Source: Psychrosphaera haliotis (GTDB lineage: Bacteria; Pseudomonadota; Gammaproteobacteria; Enterobacterales; Alteromonadaceae). From it: 64,000 nt of DNA. The notes beneath the pieces were generated by a model. The model had not been told where the DNA came from and ran no database searches. It saw only the letters and a program-made list of their open reading frames with translations. The stretch lies in the NCBI RefSeq assembly GCF_039523615.1, contig NZ_BAAAFQ010000004.1, positions 62,001 through 126,000 of the forward strand, in the 5' to 3' direction. Positions 53,598-63,720 of the stretch are shown here, in pieces (positions within the stretch are counted from its first letter, which is position 1; each line of letters opens with the position of its first letter). Made by a program: the position numbers and the translations under genes.

Positions 53598-56132
53598 ATG
53601 ACTACTGAGCTTCAAGAATTCAATCACTTAATTGAAGACCTTAAATCAGTTATAAACGAACCTAACTTTGACAAAGAATTTAAGTCAAAGGCTAACGACG
53701 TGCCTAAATCCAAACAGTTCTTAATCAAAATGGAATTAAAGAGATTAGCTCAGCCCACGACTAGGGTAATCGACTTAAGAGGTCATGTTGTTGGCGAACC
53801 GAGTCAATTTGAATACCAAGGAAAAATTCATTATTTAGATGAAGTGGCCAAAAATATATTTAAATCTCAAGTAGAAAAATTTGGTCAATATACGGTAGGT
53901 TGTTACGAAGAAGTAATGAATGCGGAAAATAATCACCGGGTTCTTCATAAAAAAGAGCAACAAGAACGTTTAGAAGAAGCACAACAGCTCAACTCACCTA
54001 ACGCTGCACCAATACTTAAGCAAAAAGAAACTATTGCCAAACAGCTAATTGGTCATACTGTTGAATTCACACATTATGGTATACGTGCTGAAGAAAGAAT
54101 GAATTTTAGCATTGCCATTGAAATTCAGTTTGGATTAGGTGACGTAGTAAAAGCTCAAAGTAGTGATTTATCCGTTGGAGGAATTAAAGTTCGTCTTCCT
54201 AAAGTACGAGCTGTAGATATAGATCAGAAGCTTGCGATTTACTTGGTTGGCTTAGAGGAAGAGTTTGAATTAGGCCTAAAGGATGGCATTGAATATCAAG
54301 TAGTAGGTATTGATGCTATTAACGAAACACAAAAATATGTGCGCTTAAAAAGAACGTTTAGCGAGGATATTGCAGCTTTTGATGAGTTTTTAGCGAACTT
54401 TATAAATGGTAATAAACGACGCTATAAAGTTAATTTTGACAATACGATTGAAGCCGCCACTATTAAAGGTTTTGAACAATACTACTTACCTCGCTTAACA
54501 TCACTGCCTTTGTATATAAGACACGTTAAAGATAGATACGTGCCTACGATTGCGCTGGCAACTGAAAACAACAGAGCAATTTTAGGGTATTTTAGTGATG
54601 AAAATAAAAACTTAGTTTTCCAACAAATTTTATCGCAAAAACGCTTACTCACCTTGATATCTCAAGAGGCTGAAATAAAACAAACGCTGCTGTTTTGCTT
54701 TACTCATGCCAAAGCTGGCCGCCTATACTTTTATTCAGCAACGCTTGAAGAGCTCAATAAAGATGACACGTTAAAACAACAGTTTATTGGTTTTGGTAGC
54801 CAAAAGGAAAGTTGGCAGGTGTTTAAACTCCAATTGGCAAAAACGTCATATGATGATGCTCATTTACCATTATCCATACCCGACACAGCAAGCGAAGAAA
54901 TTAAGAAGTTAAACCGCCCACCTCCACCTCGAGTGCAAGGCTTACTAAAAGATTTGTCCTATATTGTGACATTAACTTCATTAAAAAATGACGCTTCAAC
55001 TTTGCAGTATCAAGATCAGTACAAATATGAACAGTCGAAGTTAAATTTACTGAAAACCTTTAGCCACGGAAAGCTAAGTAAATACATTAACATTGAAGTT
55101 GACTCAATTGACTACGTAAATTTACGTTCAGAAGAACGATACCTATACAAAACGACAGTGAATATTGAACTTGTTGATGATGAGGCCAACTTTATTAAAG
55201 GTTCAAGCCGAGATATTTCTAGTTACGGACTTCAAGTGGTTTTAGAATCTCCCTGTGAGTTTAAGAAAGCTGATATTTTGTTGTTAGCGTTACCTGAACT
55301 ACAGCGAGTCACAAATAAATACAAATTAGAGAAACTACCTTATGAAGTAATGGCGGTTTCTAAAGATAAACTAACAATGAACTTAAGAGTTTATGACCCT
55401 AGAGGGGGCCACCAAGGGCGTCAGTTTTTCTATAAGCTTATTAAGCAAAATGCCGCTAAATTAACACCTGCAAAAATGGAAAGTAAATATCCAGGGCTTT
55501 CTAAAGCGCTCCGAAATATCTTTGCTAAAAACAGTAAAAACATGGCGGTTTACTTCAGTAAACATCAAAAGAAAGTAGAAATAAATATGGTAGGAAAAGG
55601 ACCGCAGCCTAATTTATTTCATCACCTAATGAAACAGTTCCCTGTTGGTAAAGATTCAATAAACCTATACCCATTGGTAAAAGACAATACTGTACAAAAA
55701 GCGTTTACACCAATCCTTAATGAGTTGGAGCGAACTGACAGACCGAAACAGGTAGATCTGTACATTAGATATCGTCCTAATCAAGCTACAGTGCAACGAA
55801 GTTTTGTGTGTTATTTTGGCGACCAGTTTTTGGCTCAAGACATGTTAGAAAGCTTTGTTATGGCCGCAGTCAAAAAGGATGTTTTTCTAGCATTTAGAAT
55901 ATTCGTTTCTAAAACGGGACGTCCCGACATGGACTATGTTAGCAACGAAATTAAATATATAAATCATTACGCGATGCACAAAGCTAAAGAAATTGAGAGC
56001 AAGCTATGGAATGTGATCGGTGTAGCTGATGTTATTGATATTTCTGATGAAGTAATGGTAAAAACTGGCATTAATACCGCGACAATTGAAAATCAGCAGA
56101 TCATAAAAAATGACCTGCTGAATAAGTGGTAG
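53598..56132 (+). CDS. Large protein with two PilZ domains (844 aa)
   Basis: Two PilZ-like modules are readable. The first (about residues 155-250) has RAEERMNFS and DLSVGGIKVRL. The second (about 510-610) has RSEERYLYKT and DISSYGLQVVL, so both keep the RxxxR and D/NxSxxG elements. The rest is helical and mixed sequence without transmembrane spans. Similar long double-PilZ proteins occur next to radA in marine gammaproteobacteria as far as I recall. It is a probable c-di-GMP effector; partner unknown. Confidence 0.75.
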   Translation: MTTELQEFNHLIEDLKSVINEPNFDKEFKSKANDVPKSKQFLIKMELKRLAQPTTRVIDLRGHVVGEPSQFEYQGKIHYLDEVAKNIFKSQVEKFGQYTVGCYEEVMNAENNHRVLHKKEQQERLEEAQQLNSPNAAPILKQKETIAKQLIGHTVEFTHYGIRAEERMNFSIAIEIQFGLGDVVKAQSSDLSVGGIKVRLPKVRAVDIDQKLAIYLVGLEEEFELGLKDGIEYQVVGIDAINETQKYVRLKRTFSEDIAAFDEFLANFINGNKRRYKVNFDNTIEAATIKGFEQYYLPRLTSLPLYIRHVKDRYVPTIALATENNRAILGYFSDENKNLVFQQILSQKRLLTLISQEAEIKQTLLFCFTHAKAGRLYFYSATLEELNKDDTLKQQFIGFGSQKESWQVFKLQLAKTSYDDAHLPLSIPDTASEEIKKLNRPPPPRVQGLLKDLSYIVTLTSLKNDASTLQYQDQYKYEQSKLNLLKTFSHGKLSKYINIEVDSIDYVNLRSEERYLYKTTVNIELVDDEANFIKGSSRDISSYGLQVVLESPCEFKKADILLLALPELQRVTNKYKLEKLPYEVMAVSKDKLTMNLRVYDPRGGHQGRQFFYKLIKQNAAKLTPAKMESKYPGLSKALRNIFAKNSKNMAVYFSKHQKKVEINMVGKGPQPNLFHHLMKQFPVGKDSINLYPLVKDNTVQKAFTPILNELERTDRPKQVDLYIRYRPNQATVQRSFVCYFGDQFLAQDMLESFVMAAVKKDVFLAFRIFVSKTGRPDMDYVSNEIKYINHYAMHKAKEIESKLWNVIGVADVIDISDEVMVKTGINTATIENQQIIKNDLLNKW

Positions 56133-56151
56133 TTAACCCTAAAACATTCCG

Positions 56152-57966
56152 TTACAGGTTAATTACTACTCCCAAATAAGCTTGTCGGCCTGCAACGTTA
56201 TAACCAACGGCTGTTGGCTCAGACTTGTCAAACGCATCTTTTATCGAAAGTGTTAACTTTACTTCTTCATTTAGCTGATAATGTAAATTCACATTTGTAG
56301 CCATAAATGAATCAAGCTTCGTTATGGAGCCATCCCAGCTTGTTTGCTGACGTTCGCCGCTGTATTTAAATTCAACTGAACTAGCAAAGCCTTTGTCTGT
56401 TTGATAGCTCATTAAATAGCTATACTTTTGTTTTGCTCTTAAAGGCAAACGAGTATTGGTTGATTCATCAATAGCATCTATCCAGGCTGCAGACAGTACA
56501 TGTGTTAAACCTAAAAACTCGCCATTAACATCTAGTTCATAACCTTTAATATTCGCGTCTTTGACGTTTTGAGGTTGATACACAAAATTGCTATCTGGCG
56601 TCCATTCAATTAGGTTTTTGATATCATTATTGAAATAAGTCGCACTAAAAGAGAAATCATCAAAGCTTTGTTCATAGCGAATTTCATAATTATTTGAGCG
56701 TTCTGATTCTAAAGTATCATTGCCTACAGAAAAGCCGTCAGCAGGCCAATATAGGTCGTTAAAGGTTGGAACTTTAAAGCCCGTACCTTGCATAACGGTA
56801 ACTATACTTTTAGGCGTAATTTGATAACCGATAGCAATATTATGCGTAAACTCTGAATCAACTGACTCTATATAGTCATATCTTAGTGAGCTTTCAATAA
56901 TCCAGTTATTTTCGGAATACATACCTTGTGCAAATACAGCCGAAAGGTCTCGATGATCAACGTCCAATACTAAGTCACCTTCAACTTCTTCTGTTAAAAG
57001 GTCGGTACCTATTGTAAATGAAGCATGCTTTGAAATAGTTGTGGTATTCAATGCACTAAGTTGCATACGCTTCGTTATTATTCGCTCACCACTTGGTATA
57101 GAACTGCCTTCCACTAATGTCTCTGAGTCGTCTCTTTGATCAGAAAAGCTAAACTCACTAACATTGTCTTCCCAGCGATAAATACCACCGACTTTCATTA
57201 GTTTATTTTGAAACTCTGTAGAGTTGGAACCGCCCCACTGTGAATCATACTGATTGTCACCTTGGTCAACATTAAGCTGCCAGGTTAATTTCAATTTTGA
57301 GTCAATATTTTGGAAACCATTTAACGCAAACGATTGATAAGAGTAGCCATCTTTATCTGGCTCTACACCAGATAAAACATCAAAGCCTTCACTCTCTTGA
57401 TGATCCACTAAAAATGAAGTTTGGCCATCTCCATGTTCCAAAGAAGTTTGAAACCGTATAGATTCAAATCTATCTGTACCTATTTTCATTGCTAATGACG
57501 TGGCAGGTGTTGTTTTAGTGAAAATTTGAATTACACCACCAATCGCTTCTGAGCCCCAAAGAGAGGCTCTTGCACCTCTTACAATCTCGATACGTTCAAT
57601 ATTGTTTACTGCCAGCTTTTGCGTATCTGCTAGTCCCAGCGTAGACGAACTAATTCGAACACCATCCACTAACACTAATGTATGGCCAGCGTTGCCGCCA
57701 CGCAGAAACAAAGACGCGTTTTGTCCTCGACCACCTGTAGAGGATATATCAATTGCAGCATAGCTACTTAAGAGATCCGTTATAGATATAGGAGCGAGTT
57801 GCTCTATATCGTCAGCGGTTATGACTATTTGAGAAGATAATGAAGTGTTTAACGAGGCTTCAGTGCGATAACCTGTCGTAGTGATAATTTCTAGCTCTTC
57901 TGTTGCTAAACTTTGGTTTGTATTTAGTAAGGTCAACAAAGCGACCGATATGATTGTTTTTTTCAT
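56152..57966 (-). CDS. btuB: BtuB-like TonB-dependent receptor
   Basis: The 604-aa protein has a signal peptide (to about residue 21, SLA|TEELEII), a plug domain (about 45-150; LRGGNAGHTLVLVDGVRI, IERIEIVRGARASLWGSEAIGGVIQI) and a 22-strand-type beta barrel ending LGVVINL. Length and plug sequence fit BtuB, and a cobalamin riboswitch lies directly upstream, so the substrate is very probably vitamin B12. The outer-membrane receptor would feed the BtuF-BtuCD transporter encoded just upstream. Confidence 0.9.
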   Translation of the reverse strand: MKKTIISVALLTLLNTNQSLATEELEIITTTGYRTEASLNTSLSSQIVITADDIEQLAPISITDLLSSYAAIDISSTGGRGQNASLFLRGGNAGHTLVLVDGVRISSSTLGLADTQKLAVNNIERIEIVRGARASLWGSEAIGGVIQIFTKTTPATSLAMKIGTDRFESIRFQTSLEHGDGQTSFLVDHQESEGFDVLSGVEPDKDGYSYQSFALNGFQNIDSKLKLTWQLNVDQGDNQYDSQWGGSNSTEFQNKLMKVGGIYRWEDNVSEFSFSDQRDDSETLVEGSSIPSGERIITKRMQLSALNTTTISKHASFTIGTDLLTEEVEGDLVLDVDHRDLSAVFAQGMYSENNWIIESSLRYDYIESVDSEFTHNIAIGYQITPKSIVTVMQGTGFKVPTFNDLYWPADGFSVGNDTLESERSNNYEIRYEQSFDDFSFSATYFNNDIKNLIEWTPDSNFVYQPQNVKDANIKGYELDVNGEFLGLTHVLSAAWIDAIDESTNTRLPLRAKQKYSYLMSYQTDKGFASSVEFKYSGERQQTSWDGSITKLDSFMATNVNLHYQLNEEVKLTLSIKDAFDKSEPTAVGYNVAGRQAYLGVVINL

Positions 57967-57978
57967 TTGCCTCTGCCT

Positions 57979-57997
57979 TAGGTGCCCTCCGCACCTA
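57979..57997 (-). promoter_or_regulatory. Expression-platform hairpin before btuB
   Basis: TAGGTGC/GCACCTA forms a 7-bp stem with a six-base loop ending 12 nt before the btuB start, just upstream of its RBS. It is the likely switching hairpin of the adjacent riboswitch. Confidence 0.6.
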
Positions 57998-57999
57998 GT

Positions 58000-58132
58000 T
58001 TTGATCCGTAGATCATAAAGATAAAGTTCGCATTAGTTCCGGACTTGCGACAAGCGCGTACCGTTGCGGGGGCAGTGTTGGCTTTACCAACTTCCTAATT
58101 GCAAACTCAGTTTCCGGGTGGCTTATACAGTA
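58000..58132 (-). promoter_or_regulatory. Cobalamin (adenosylcobalamin) riboswitch
   Basis: On the minus strand the conserved B12 box CTGCCCCCGCAACGGTA is present (about 58059-58076). It is preceded by a hairpin (GTTGG-taaag-CCAAC) and an upstream GCCACCCGG segment, and followed by AAGTCCGGAAC. These are the core elements of the cobalamin aptamer. It lies in the btuF-btuB gap and should repress btuB when B12 is plentiful. Confidence 0.9.
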
Positions 58133-58170
58133 AAAGATTACAAAAGCCCAGATTTACCTGAGGTTAAGCG

Positions 58171-59010
58171 CTATTTTGAGGCTACTCGCGCAATTGATTG
58201 ACACAATAATTGTACTTCATCAATCCATCTTGGTGACCACCTTAAAAGCTTGTCACTGTCAGGCGATACAATAGCTCCATTCATCACGGCATTTAAATGA
58301 GTATAGTTTGACCAGTCCATGACCTGCGCAGGTGCTGTTTTAGATACGGGTTGTATAATAACGTCCATTGGCTGAGTGATAACCGATTCTAAAGATACTT
58401 GGGGATAGGAATTTATTGGCGTTTGAAATAGGTTTTTAACACCACATACACTAATAGCTTGGTCAACAATAGTACCTTGAGTTGCTGTCGTTAAAGGATT
58501 TGGCCAGACTTCCACAAAACCAATAAGGCTAACATTACTTTTAAATTGAACTTTAATTGCATCGTACTTTAGTTGTAAGGCGGTAGTTAATTCTTTTGCC
58601 GCTTGATTCCTACCTATTTGCTGACCTAAGCGTTTTATTTCCTTTAACATTTCACTAAAGTTATTAGCTGAAAATTGGAAGACCTTAATGTTTAAATCAA
58701 TCAGTTTTTGTATGCCTTTTTCAGGTGTTCCCCCTTTCCAAACCACTACAATGTCAGGGTTCATTGTTACAATAGCTTCAATGTCTATGTTTAGGTAGTT
58801 TGAAACTTGTGGTAAGCGTTGGGCATCTTCAGGGTAAGTAGAGTGTTCGCTTGCTCCCATTAATTGTGGCCCGGCTCCTAAAGCGTAAATGATTTCCACA
58901 ACATTAGGGGCTAACCCAATAAGAGTAGGCTTAGCAGAATCTGAAAATGACTCTGCAGATGCGAACGCAGAAAATAGTATTAACAAGCAGCTCACGACAA
59001 ACGTTTTCAT
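58171..59010 (-). CDS. btuF: BtuF-like periplasmic B12-binding protein
   Basis: The 279-aa protein has a signal peptide (to about residue 19) and the class III binding-protein pattern of BtuF/FhuD (LAPNVVEIIYALGAGPQLMGAS, NIDIEAIVTMNPDIVVVWKGG). It delivers cobalamin to BtuCD. It starts 1 nt inside the btuC stop, so the genes are translationally coupled. The B12 substrate is inferred from the adjacent riboswitch-btuB unit. Confidence 0.87.
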   Translation of the reverse strand: MKTFVVSCLLILFSAFASAESFSDSAKPTLIGLAPNVVEIIYALGAGPQLMGASEHSTYPEDAQRLPQVSNYLNIDIEAIVTMNPDIVVVWKGGTPEKGIQKLIDLNIKVFQFSANNFSEMLKEIKRLGQQIGRNQAAKELTTALQLKYDAIKVQFKSNVSLIGFVEVWPNPLTTATQGTIVDQAISVCGVKNLFQTPINSYPQVSLESVITQPMDVIIQPVSKTAPAQVMDWSNYTHLNAVMNGAIVSPDSDKLLRWSPRWIDEVQLLCQSIARVASK

Positions 59011-60053
59011 TACGACACTCTTCGTTTTAAAATAAGTAAAAAGAATAAGCTTCCACAGGCTGATGTTATTACACCCAGTGGTATTTCCTGATTAGGAATA
59101 CTCACCCTAGCAATAACATCTACCCAAATTAGAAATACAGCACCAACAACAAAAACCATCGGCAATAACTGACGCATTTTTACAAAACCAAACCATCTAA
59201 TTATATGGGGGATCATTAGGCCAACAAAACCAATTCCACCACAAAAAGCGACAATTATAGCGGTCATTGCTGAGGTAATTAATAACGCCAGTATCCTAAC
59301 TAAATCGACGTTAACGCCTAAGCTTTTTGCTTGTTCATCGCCAAGTAGCAACGCATCGATATTATCTCGTAATAACCAAAGAACGATACTTGAGGTAATG
59401 ACTGTAGTACTAACCCAAGTAACGGATTCTGCATTTGCAAAGGCGACACTGCCCATTAACCAGAATATGATTCGGTTTGCAGCCATAGGTTCAGAAACAT
59501 ATAGAAGAAATTGAGAAGCAGCTGCTAGCATAAAAGAAACGGCTACGCCGGTTAATATCAAGGTCTCTGTTTTTTTATAGGCTTTACTTATTGCAACAGA
59601 CATAACTAAAGTGACCGACAGTAACGCTCCTAAAAATGCAAAAAGGCTCATTCCTATGGTTCCTAATTGAATATTTAAAACGTTATACAAAATTGCACCT
59701 AACCCAGCACCTGACACAATTCCGAATAAGTAGGGATCCGCTAAAGAGTTATTTGTTGAATTTTGCAAAACAGCGCCCGCAACAGCTAGACCTGCTCCAG
59801 CAAATAAAGCCAATAGCACTCTAGGTAGCCTAATATCCTGCACTATCATAGAATTTATTGGACTGCTGCACTGCTCGGTTAAGCAATACAGAACCTCACT
59901 AAAAGGGATATACACAGATCCTAAGCCTAACGCCAACGTGACAGATATTAACAATAACAACAAAGGCAAAAGTAGCTTTTGTACCTTGTTACTATTTTTA
60001 GACTTAGAGCCAATCAAATTTGATGTGTCGTGTTTATTAAATGGGCTAGTCAT
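59010..60053 (-). CDS. btuC: BtuC-like ABC transporter permease
   Basis: A FecCD/BtuC family permease of 347 aa with about ten membrane spans. Family motifs include RLPRVLLALFAGAGLAVAGA near the N-terminus and GGIGFVGLMIPHIIRW near the C-terminus. The N-terminus has an extra polar stretch of about 25 residues. It lies between btuD and btuF and overlaps both. Confidence 0.92.
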   Translation of the reverse strand: MTSPFNKHDTSNLIGSKSKNSNKVQKLLLPLLLLLISVTLALGLGSVYIPFSEVLYCLTEQCSSPINSMIVQDIRLPRVLLALFAGAGLAVAGAVLQNSTNNSLADPYLFGIVSGAGLGAILYNVLNIQLGTIGMSLFAFLGALLSVTLVMSVAISKAYKKTETLILTGVAVSFMLAAASQFLLYVSEPMAANRIIFWLMGSVAFANAESVTWVSTTVITSSIVLWLLRDNIDALLLGDEQAKSLGVNVDLVRILALLITSAMTAIIVAFCGGIGFVGLMIPHIIRWFGFVKMRQLLPMVFVVGAVFLIWVDVIARVSIPNQEIPLGVITSACGSLFFLLILKRRVS

Positions 60054-60895
60054 TGTTGTTGCTCTGCACTGTTGATAGGCTCTGCATTGTTAATAGGGTC
60101 AGATTCGGCTAAGCAAAAATACAAATAAGGTGTCCCCAGCGAAGACTCTTTTACGACCGTTTCTACCTTGTAAGTAGTTGATATTAGTTCAGCGTTTAGA
60201 ACTTCCTTCGGCTCACCGTACTTCACTACTTCGCCTTCATTTATTAAAATTAAATAATCACAATAGTGACTTGCCATATTTAAGTCGTGAATTGTCATAA
60301 TGACAGAGCCATCAAACTCTTGCAGGGTCTGCATCAATTCAAGTTGATGTCTAATATCAAGGTGATTAGTAGGTTCATCTAAAAGTAATGTTGTAGCTCC
60401 TTGAACAAGTGAGCGGGCTATTAATGCTCTTTGCTGCTCACCACCTGAAAGTGTGTTGAAGGGCTGACTTTCTTTATCCAAAAGCTCCATTTTTTCTAAC
60501 GCGCTCAATATTCTATTTTTATCAGAAGAGTTAGAAAATGAAAATAACCCCTGATACGGTAAACGTCCCGCTAGTACGGCGTCGTATACACTGAGATCAA
60601 ACGTTAGTTCTGGTAGCTGTTCTATAAAAGCAATTTGTTTTGCTTTGTCTTTAAGACCATATTGCAGGATGGGTTGGTCATTAAAATCAACGGTACCTTG
60701 GCTTGTTTTGATTTGCCCATGCATCGCTTTTAGTAAACTGGATTTGCCTGCACCGTTAGGGCCAATAATGCCAATGATTTTATTACGCGGTAAACTTAAC
60801 GATATATTTTTAAGTATATCCTTACTGGCTAGGTTCCAGCACACACCGTTGAGTTTAAAAAGAGGAGTCGTAGGCAAAATAGACTTATCAAACAA
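60050..60895 (-). CDS. btuD: BtuD-like ABC transporter ATPase
   Basis: The ATPase (281 aa) has Walker A GPNGAGKSS, signature LSGGEQQRALIARSL and Walker B TLLLDEPTNHLD. It powers the BtuC permease and is the first gene of the btuDCF transcript, overlapping btuC by 4 nt. The 115 nt upstream hold a small inverted repeat (GTGCCA/TGGCAC) but no recognisable second cobalamin riboswitch. Confidence 0.92.
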   Translation of the reverse strand: MFDKSILPTTPLFKLNGVCWNLASKDILKNISLSLPRNKIIGIIGPNGAGKSSLLKAMHGQIKTSQGTVDFNDQPILQYGLKDKAKQIAFIEQLPELTFDLSVYDAVLAGRLPYQGLFSFSNSSDKNRILSALEKMELLDKESQPFNTLSGGEQQRALIARSLVQGATTLLLDEPTNHLDIRHQLELMQTLQEFDGSVIMTIHDLNMASHYCDYLILINEGEVVKYGEPKEVLNAELISTTYKVETVVKESSLGTPYLYFCLAESDPINNAEPINSAEQQQ

Positions 60896-61011
60896 TTAGT
60901 TTTAATTAAGTTTAATAATAACCTACGACCTTAGGTTAGTGCCAATTTAATTAACTGGCACCACGTCTTATCAAAGGGCTATCACTAACAAGCGAACCCT
61001 TTTAACTTCTA

Positions 61012-63597
61012 TTAGTTATGTCTGATAACAAAGTTATCGTTTATAACATCAATGGTTACACTATCTTTTGGTTTTATCTCACCAGACAGTAACGCTTGCG
61101 CTAAAGTGTTTTCAACATGTTGCTGAATAGCTCGTTTTAATGGTCTTGCACCATAAACAGGGTCAAAACCGGCTTTACCAAGCAATGTTAACGCCTCATG
61201 CGATACTTCTAACTCAACATCTTGCTCCGCTAAACGCTTTCTCAACCCAATTAATTGGATTTCTGCAATCTGTTGAATCTCTTGATTATTTAATGGATGA
61301 AATACCACTGTGTCATCAATACGGTTAATAAACTCTGGTCTAAAGTGCTGCCCAACTACTTCCATCACTAAGGATTTCATGTCATTGTAACTTTGCTCTG
61401 AGTTTTGCGCATAGCTCGACTGAATAACATCAGAGCCCAAGTTAGATGTCATAATAATAACCGTATTTCTAAAATCGACAGTACGACCTTGACCATCGGT
61501 TAATCGGCCTTCATCCAAAACCTGCAAAAGAATATTAAACACATCTGGATGCGCCTTTTCTACTTCATCAAGTAATATCACCGAATAAGGCTTTCTTCTA
61601 ACGGCTTCTGTTAAATAACCGCCCTCTTCATAACCTACATAACCTGGAGGCGCGCCAATGAGTCTTGCCACTGAGTGTTTTTCCATAAACTCAGACATAT
61701 CGATGCGAACCATATTATCTTCAGAATCAAATAAAAAGTGCGCCAATGCTTTAGTCAATTCGGTTTTACCAACCCCTGTTGGGCCTAAAAACAAAAAGGA
61801 ACCATTTGGACGATTAGGATCGGCTAAACCGGCTCTTGAGCGTCGAATGGCGTTTGCGACAGCTTCTACTGCTTCGGACTGACCAACAACACGCGTGTGT
61901 AACTGGCTTTCCATTTGTAATAATTTATCTCGCTCCGACTCGAGCATTTTATTCACTGGAATGCCTGTCCAACGAGATAACACTTCAGCAATTTCAGACT
62001 CGGTGACTTTATTACGCAACAATGTCATGTCGTCCATTTCAGCTTGTGATGCAAAATCTAACTGCTTTTCTAACTCTGGAATTCGTCCATATTGCAGCTC
62101 TGACATTCTTTGCAAGTCACTAGCTCTGCTGGCCACTTCTAAATCTAAACGGGCTTGCTCTAGTTGCTCTTTAATGGTTTGAGTTCCAGACAATGCGGCT
62201 TTCTCTGAAAACCAAATCTCTTCTAACTCTTGGTATTTTTTCTCCAATTCCGTGATTTGGTCACGAATCAGCATCAAACGATTTTTACTCGACTCATCGG
62301 TTTCTTTGAGTAACGCATTGTCTTCAAGTTTAAGTTGAATAATTTTACGCTCTAACTGCTCTAACTCTTCTGGCTTAGAATCAATTTGCATACGGATACT
62401 TGAAGCAGCCTCATCAATAAGGTCTATTGCTTTGTCTGGTAATTGGCGGTCGCTGATATAGCGATTTGATAAACTCGCTGCGGCAACAATTGCAGGGTCA
62501 GTAATGTCTACTGAGTGATGAATCTCATAACGCTCTTTTAAGCCTCGTAAAATCGCAATAGTATCTTCTACATTAGGCTCATCAACTTGAACCTTCTGAA
62601 AACGTCGCTCTAATGCCGCATCTTTTTCAATGTATTGTCTATACTCGTCCAATGTTGTTGCGCCAACACAGTGCAACTCACCACGCGCTAAAGCTGGCTT
62701 CAACATATTGCTCGCGTCCATCGCACCATCTGATTTACCAGCGCCCACCATAGTATGAATTTCATCGATAAAGAGAATAACTCTGCCTTCTTCTTTACCT
62801 AGTTCATTTAATACCGACTTCAAACGCTCTTCAAATTCGCCACGGTATTTTGCTCCCGCAACCAAAGAACCAAAGTCTAACGACAATACGCGTTTATTTT
62901 TCAAGCCTTCAGGCACTTCGCCGTTGATAATACGCTGTGCTAAACCTTCGACAATTGCCGTTTTACCAACGCCTGGCTCACCTATCAGTACAGGATTGTT
63001 TTTCGTTCTGCGTTGTAATACCTGGATAGTACGTCTGATCTCTTGGTCTCGTCCTATAACTGGGTCCAACTTGCCTTGTTCCGCCCTAGCAGTGAGGTCA
63101 ACGGTATACTTTTCTAACGACTGACGGGTATCTTCCGCATTTTGGTCTTCTACTTTTTGGCCGCCTCGAACCGAGTCGATGGCTTTTTCAACGTTTTCGC
63201 GCGTCAAACCTATTAACTTAAATATCTGGTGAATACTTCCGTTCTCATCAAATAAAGCCAATAGAAAGACTTCGCTACTTATAAACTTGTCTTTGCGTTT
63301 CTGAGTAATTTTGTCTGATATATTTAAAACAGCAGCTGTTGCTCTAGATAATTGCACGTCACCGGCAAAGCCAGTTACCGTTGGAACTTTCTCCAACTCT
63401 CTGGATAATTTAGTACGCAACTCTGATACGTTGACACTGGCGTGATTTAAAATTGCTATTACTGAGCTATTTTCTTGGTTGATAAGGGAATGCAATATAT
63501 GAATAGGTTCAATGTATTGATGATCTCGACCTACTGCTAATGACTGCGCATCTGCAATGGCCTGTTGAAACTTATTCGTTAGTCTATCTAAACGCAT
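61012..63597 (-). CDS. clpB: ClpB, protein disaggregase
   Basis: ClpB (861 aa) works with DnaK to dissolve aggregates. It has the N-terminal Clp repeat domain (1-145), the first AAA+ module (Walker A GEPGVGKT near 207), the M-domain coiled coil (about 410-520), and the second AAA+ module (Walker A GPTGVGKT near 607). Full length with an RBS GAGG. Monocistronic, between pgeF and the btu locus. It is probably heat-shock controlled. Confidence 0.98.
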   Translation of the reverse strand: MRLDRLTNKFQQAIADAQSLAVGRDHQYIEPIHILHSLINQENSSVIAILNHASVNVSELRTKLSRELEKVPTVTGFAGDVQLSRATAAVLNISDKITQKRKDKFISSEVFLLALFDENGSIHQIFKLIGLTRENVEKAIDSVRGGQKVEDQNAEDTRQSLEKYTVDLTARAEQGKLDPVIGRDQEIRRTIQVLQRRTKNNPVLIGEPGVGKTAIVEGLAQRIINGEVPEGLKNKRVLSLDFGSLVAGAKYRGEFEERLKSVLNELGKEEGRVILFIDEIHTMVGAGKSDGAMDASNMLKPALARGELHCVGATTLDEYRQYIEKDAALERRFQKVQVDEPNVEDTIAILRGLKERYEIHHSVDITDPAIVAAASLSNRYISDRQLPDKAIDLIDEAASSIRMQIDSKPEELEQLERKIIQLKLEDNALLKETDESSKNRLMLIRDQITELEKKYQELEEIWFSEKAALSGTQTIKEQLEQARLDLEVASRASDLQRMSELQYGRIPELEKQLDFASQAEMDDMTLLRNKVTESEIAEVLSRWTGIPVNKMLESERDKLLQMESQLHTRVVGQSEAVEAVANAIRRSRAGLADPNRPNGSFLFLGPTGVGKTELTKALAHFLFDSEDNMVRIDMSEFMEKHSVARLIGAPPGYVGYEEGGYLTEAVRRKPYSVILLDEVEKAHPDVFNILLQVLDEGRLTDGQGRTVDFRNTVIIMTSNLGSDVIQSSYAQNSEQSYNDMKSLVMEVVGQHFRPEFINRIDDTVVFHPLNNQEIQQIAEIQLIGLRKRLAEQDVELEVSHEALTLLGKAGFDPVYGARPLKRAIQQHVENTLAQALLSGEIKPKDSVTIDVINDNFVIRHN

Positions 63598-63634
63598 CGA
63601 TTTACCTCGACGTTAATTTGTTTTGCTTACTTAC

Positions 63635-63663
63635 AAAATTAGGTCGAAGCGTCACTTTTTCAA
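63635..63663 (-). promoter_or_regulatory. Possible sigma-32 promoter of clpB
   Basis: The minus strand reads CATTGAAAA then, after about 13 nt, GACCTAATTT, loosely resembling the heat-shock consensus (CTTGAAA and CCCCATnT). The -10 match is poor, so this is tentative. Confidence 0.3.
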
Positions 63664-63720
63664 TGTTTATTTACTACTCAACATCAAATAATTGACATAA
63701 ATCATTAATTTTACATTTAT

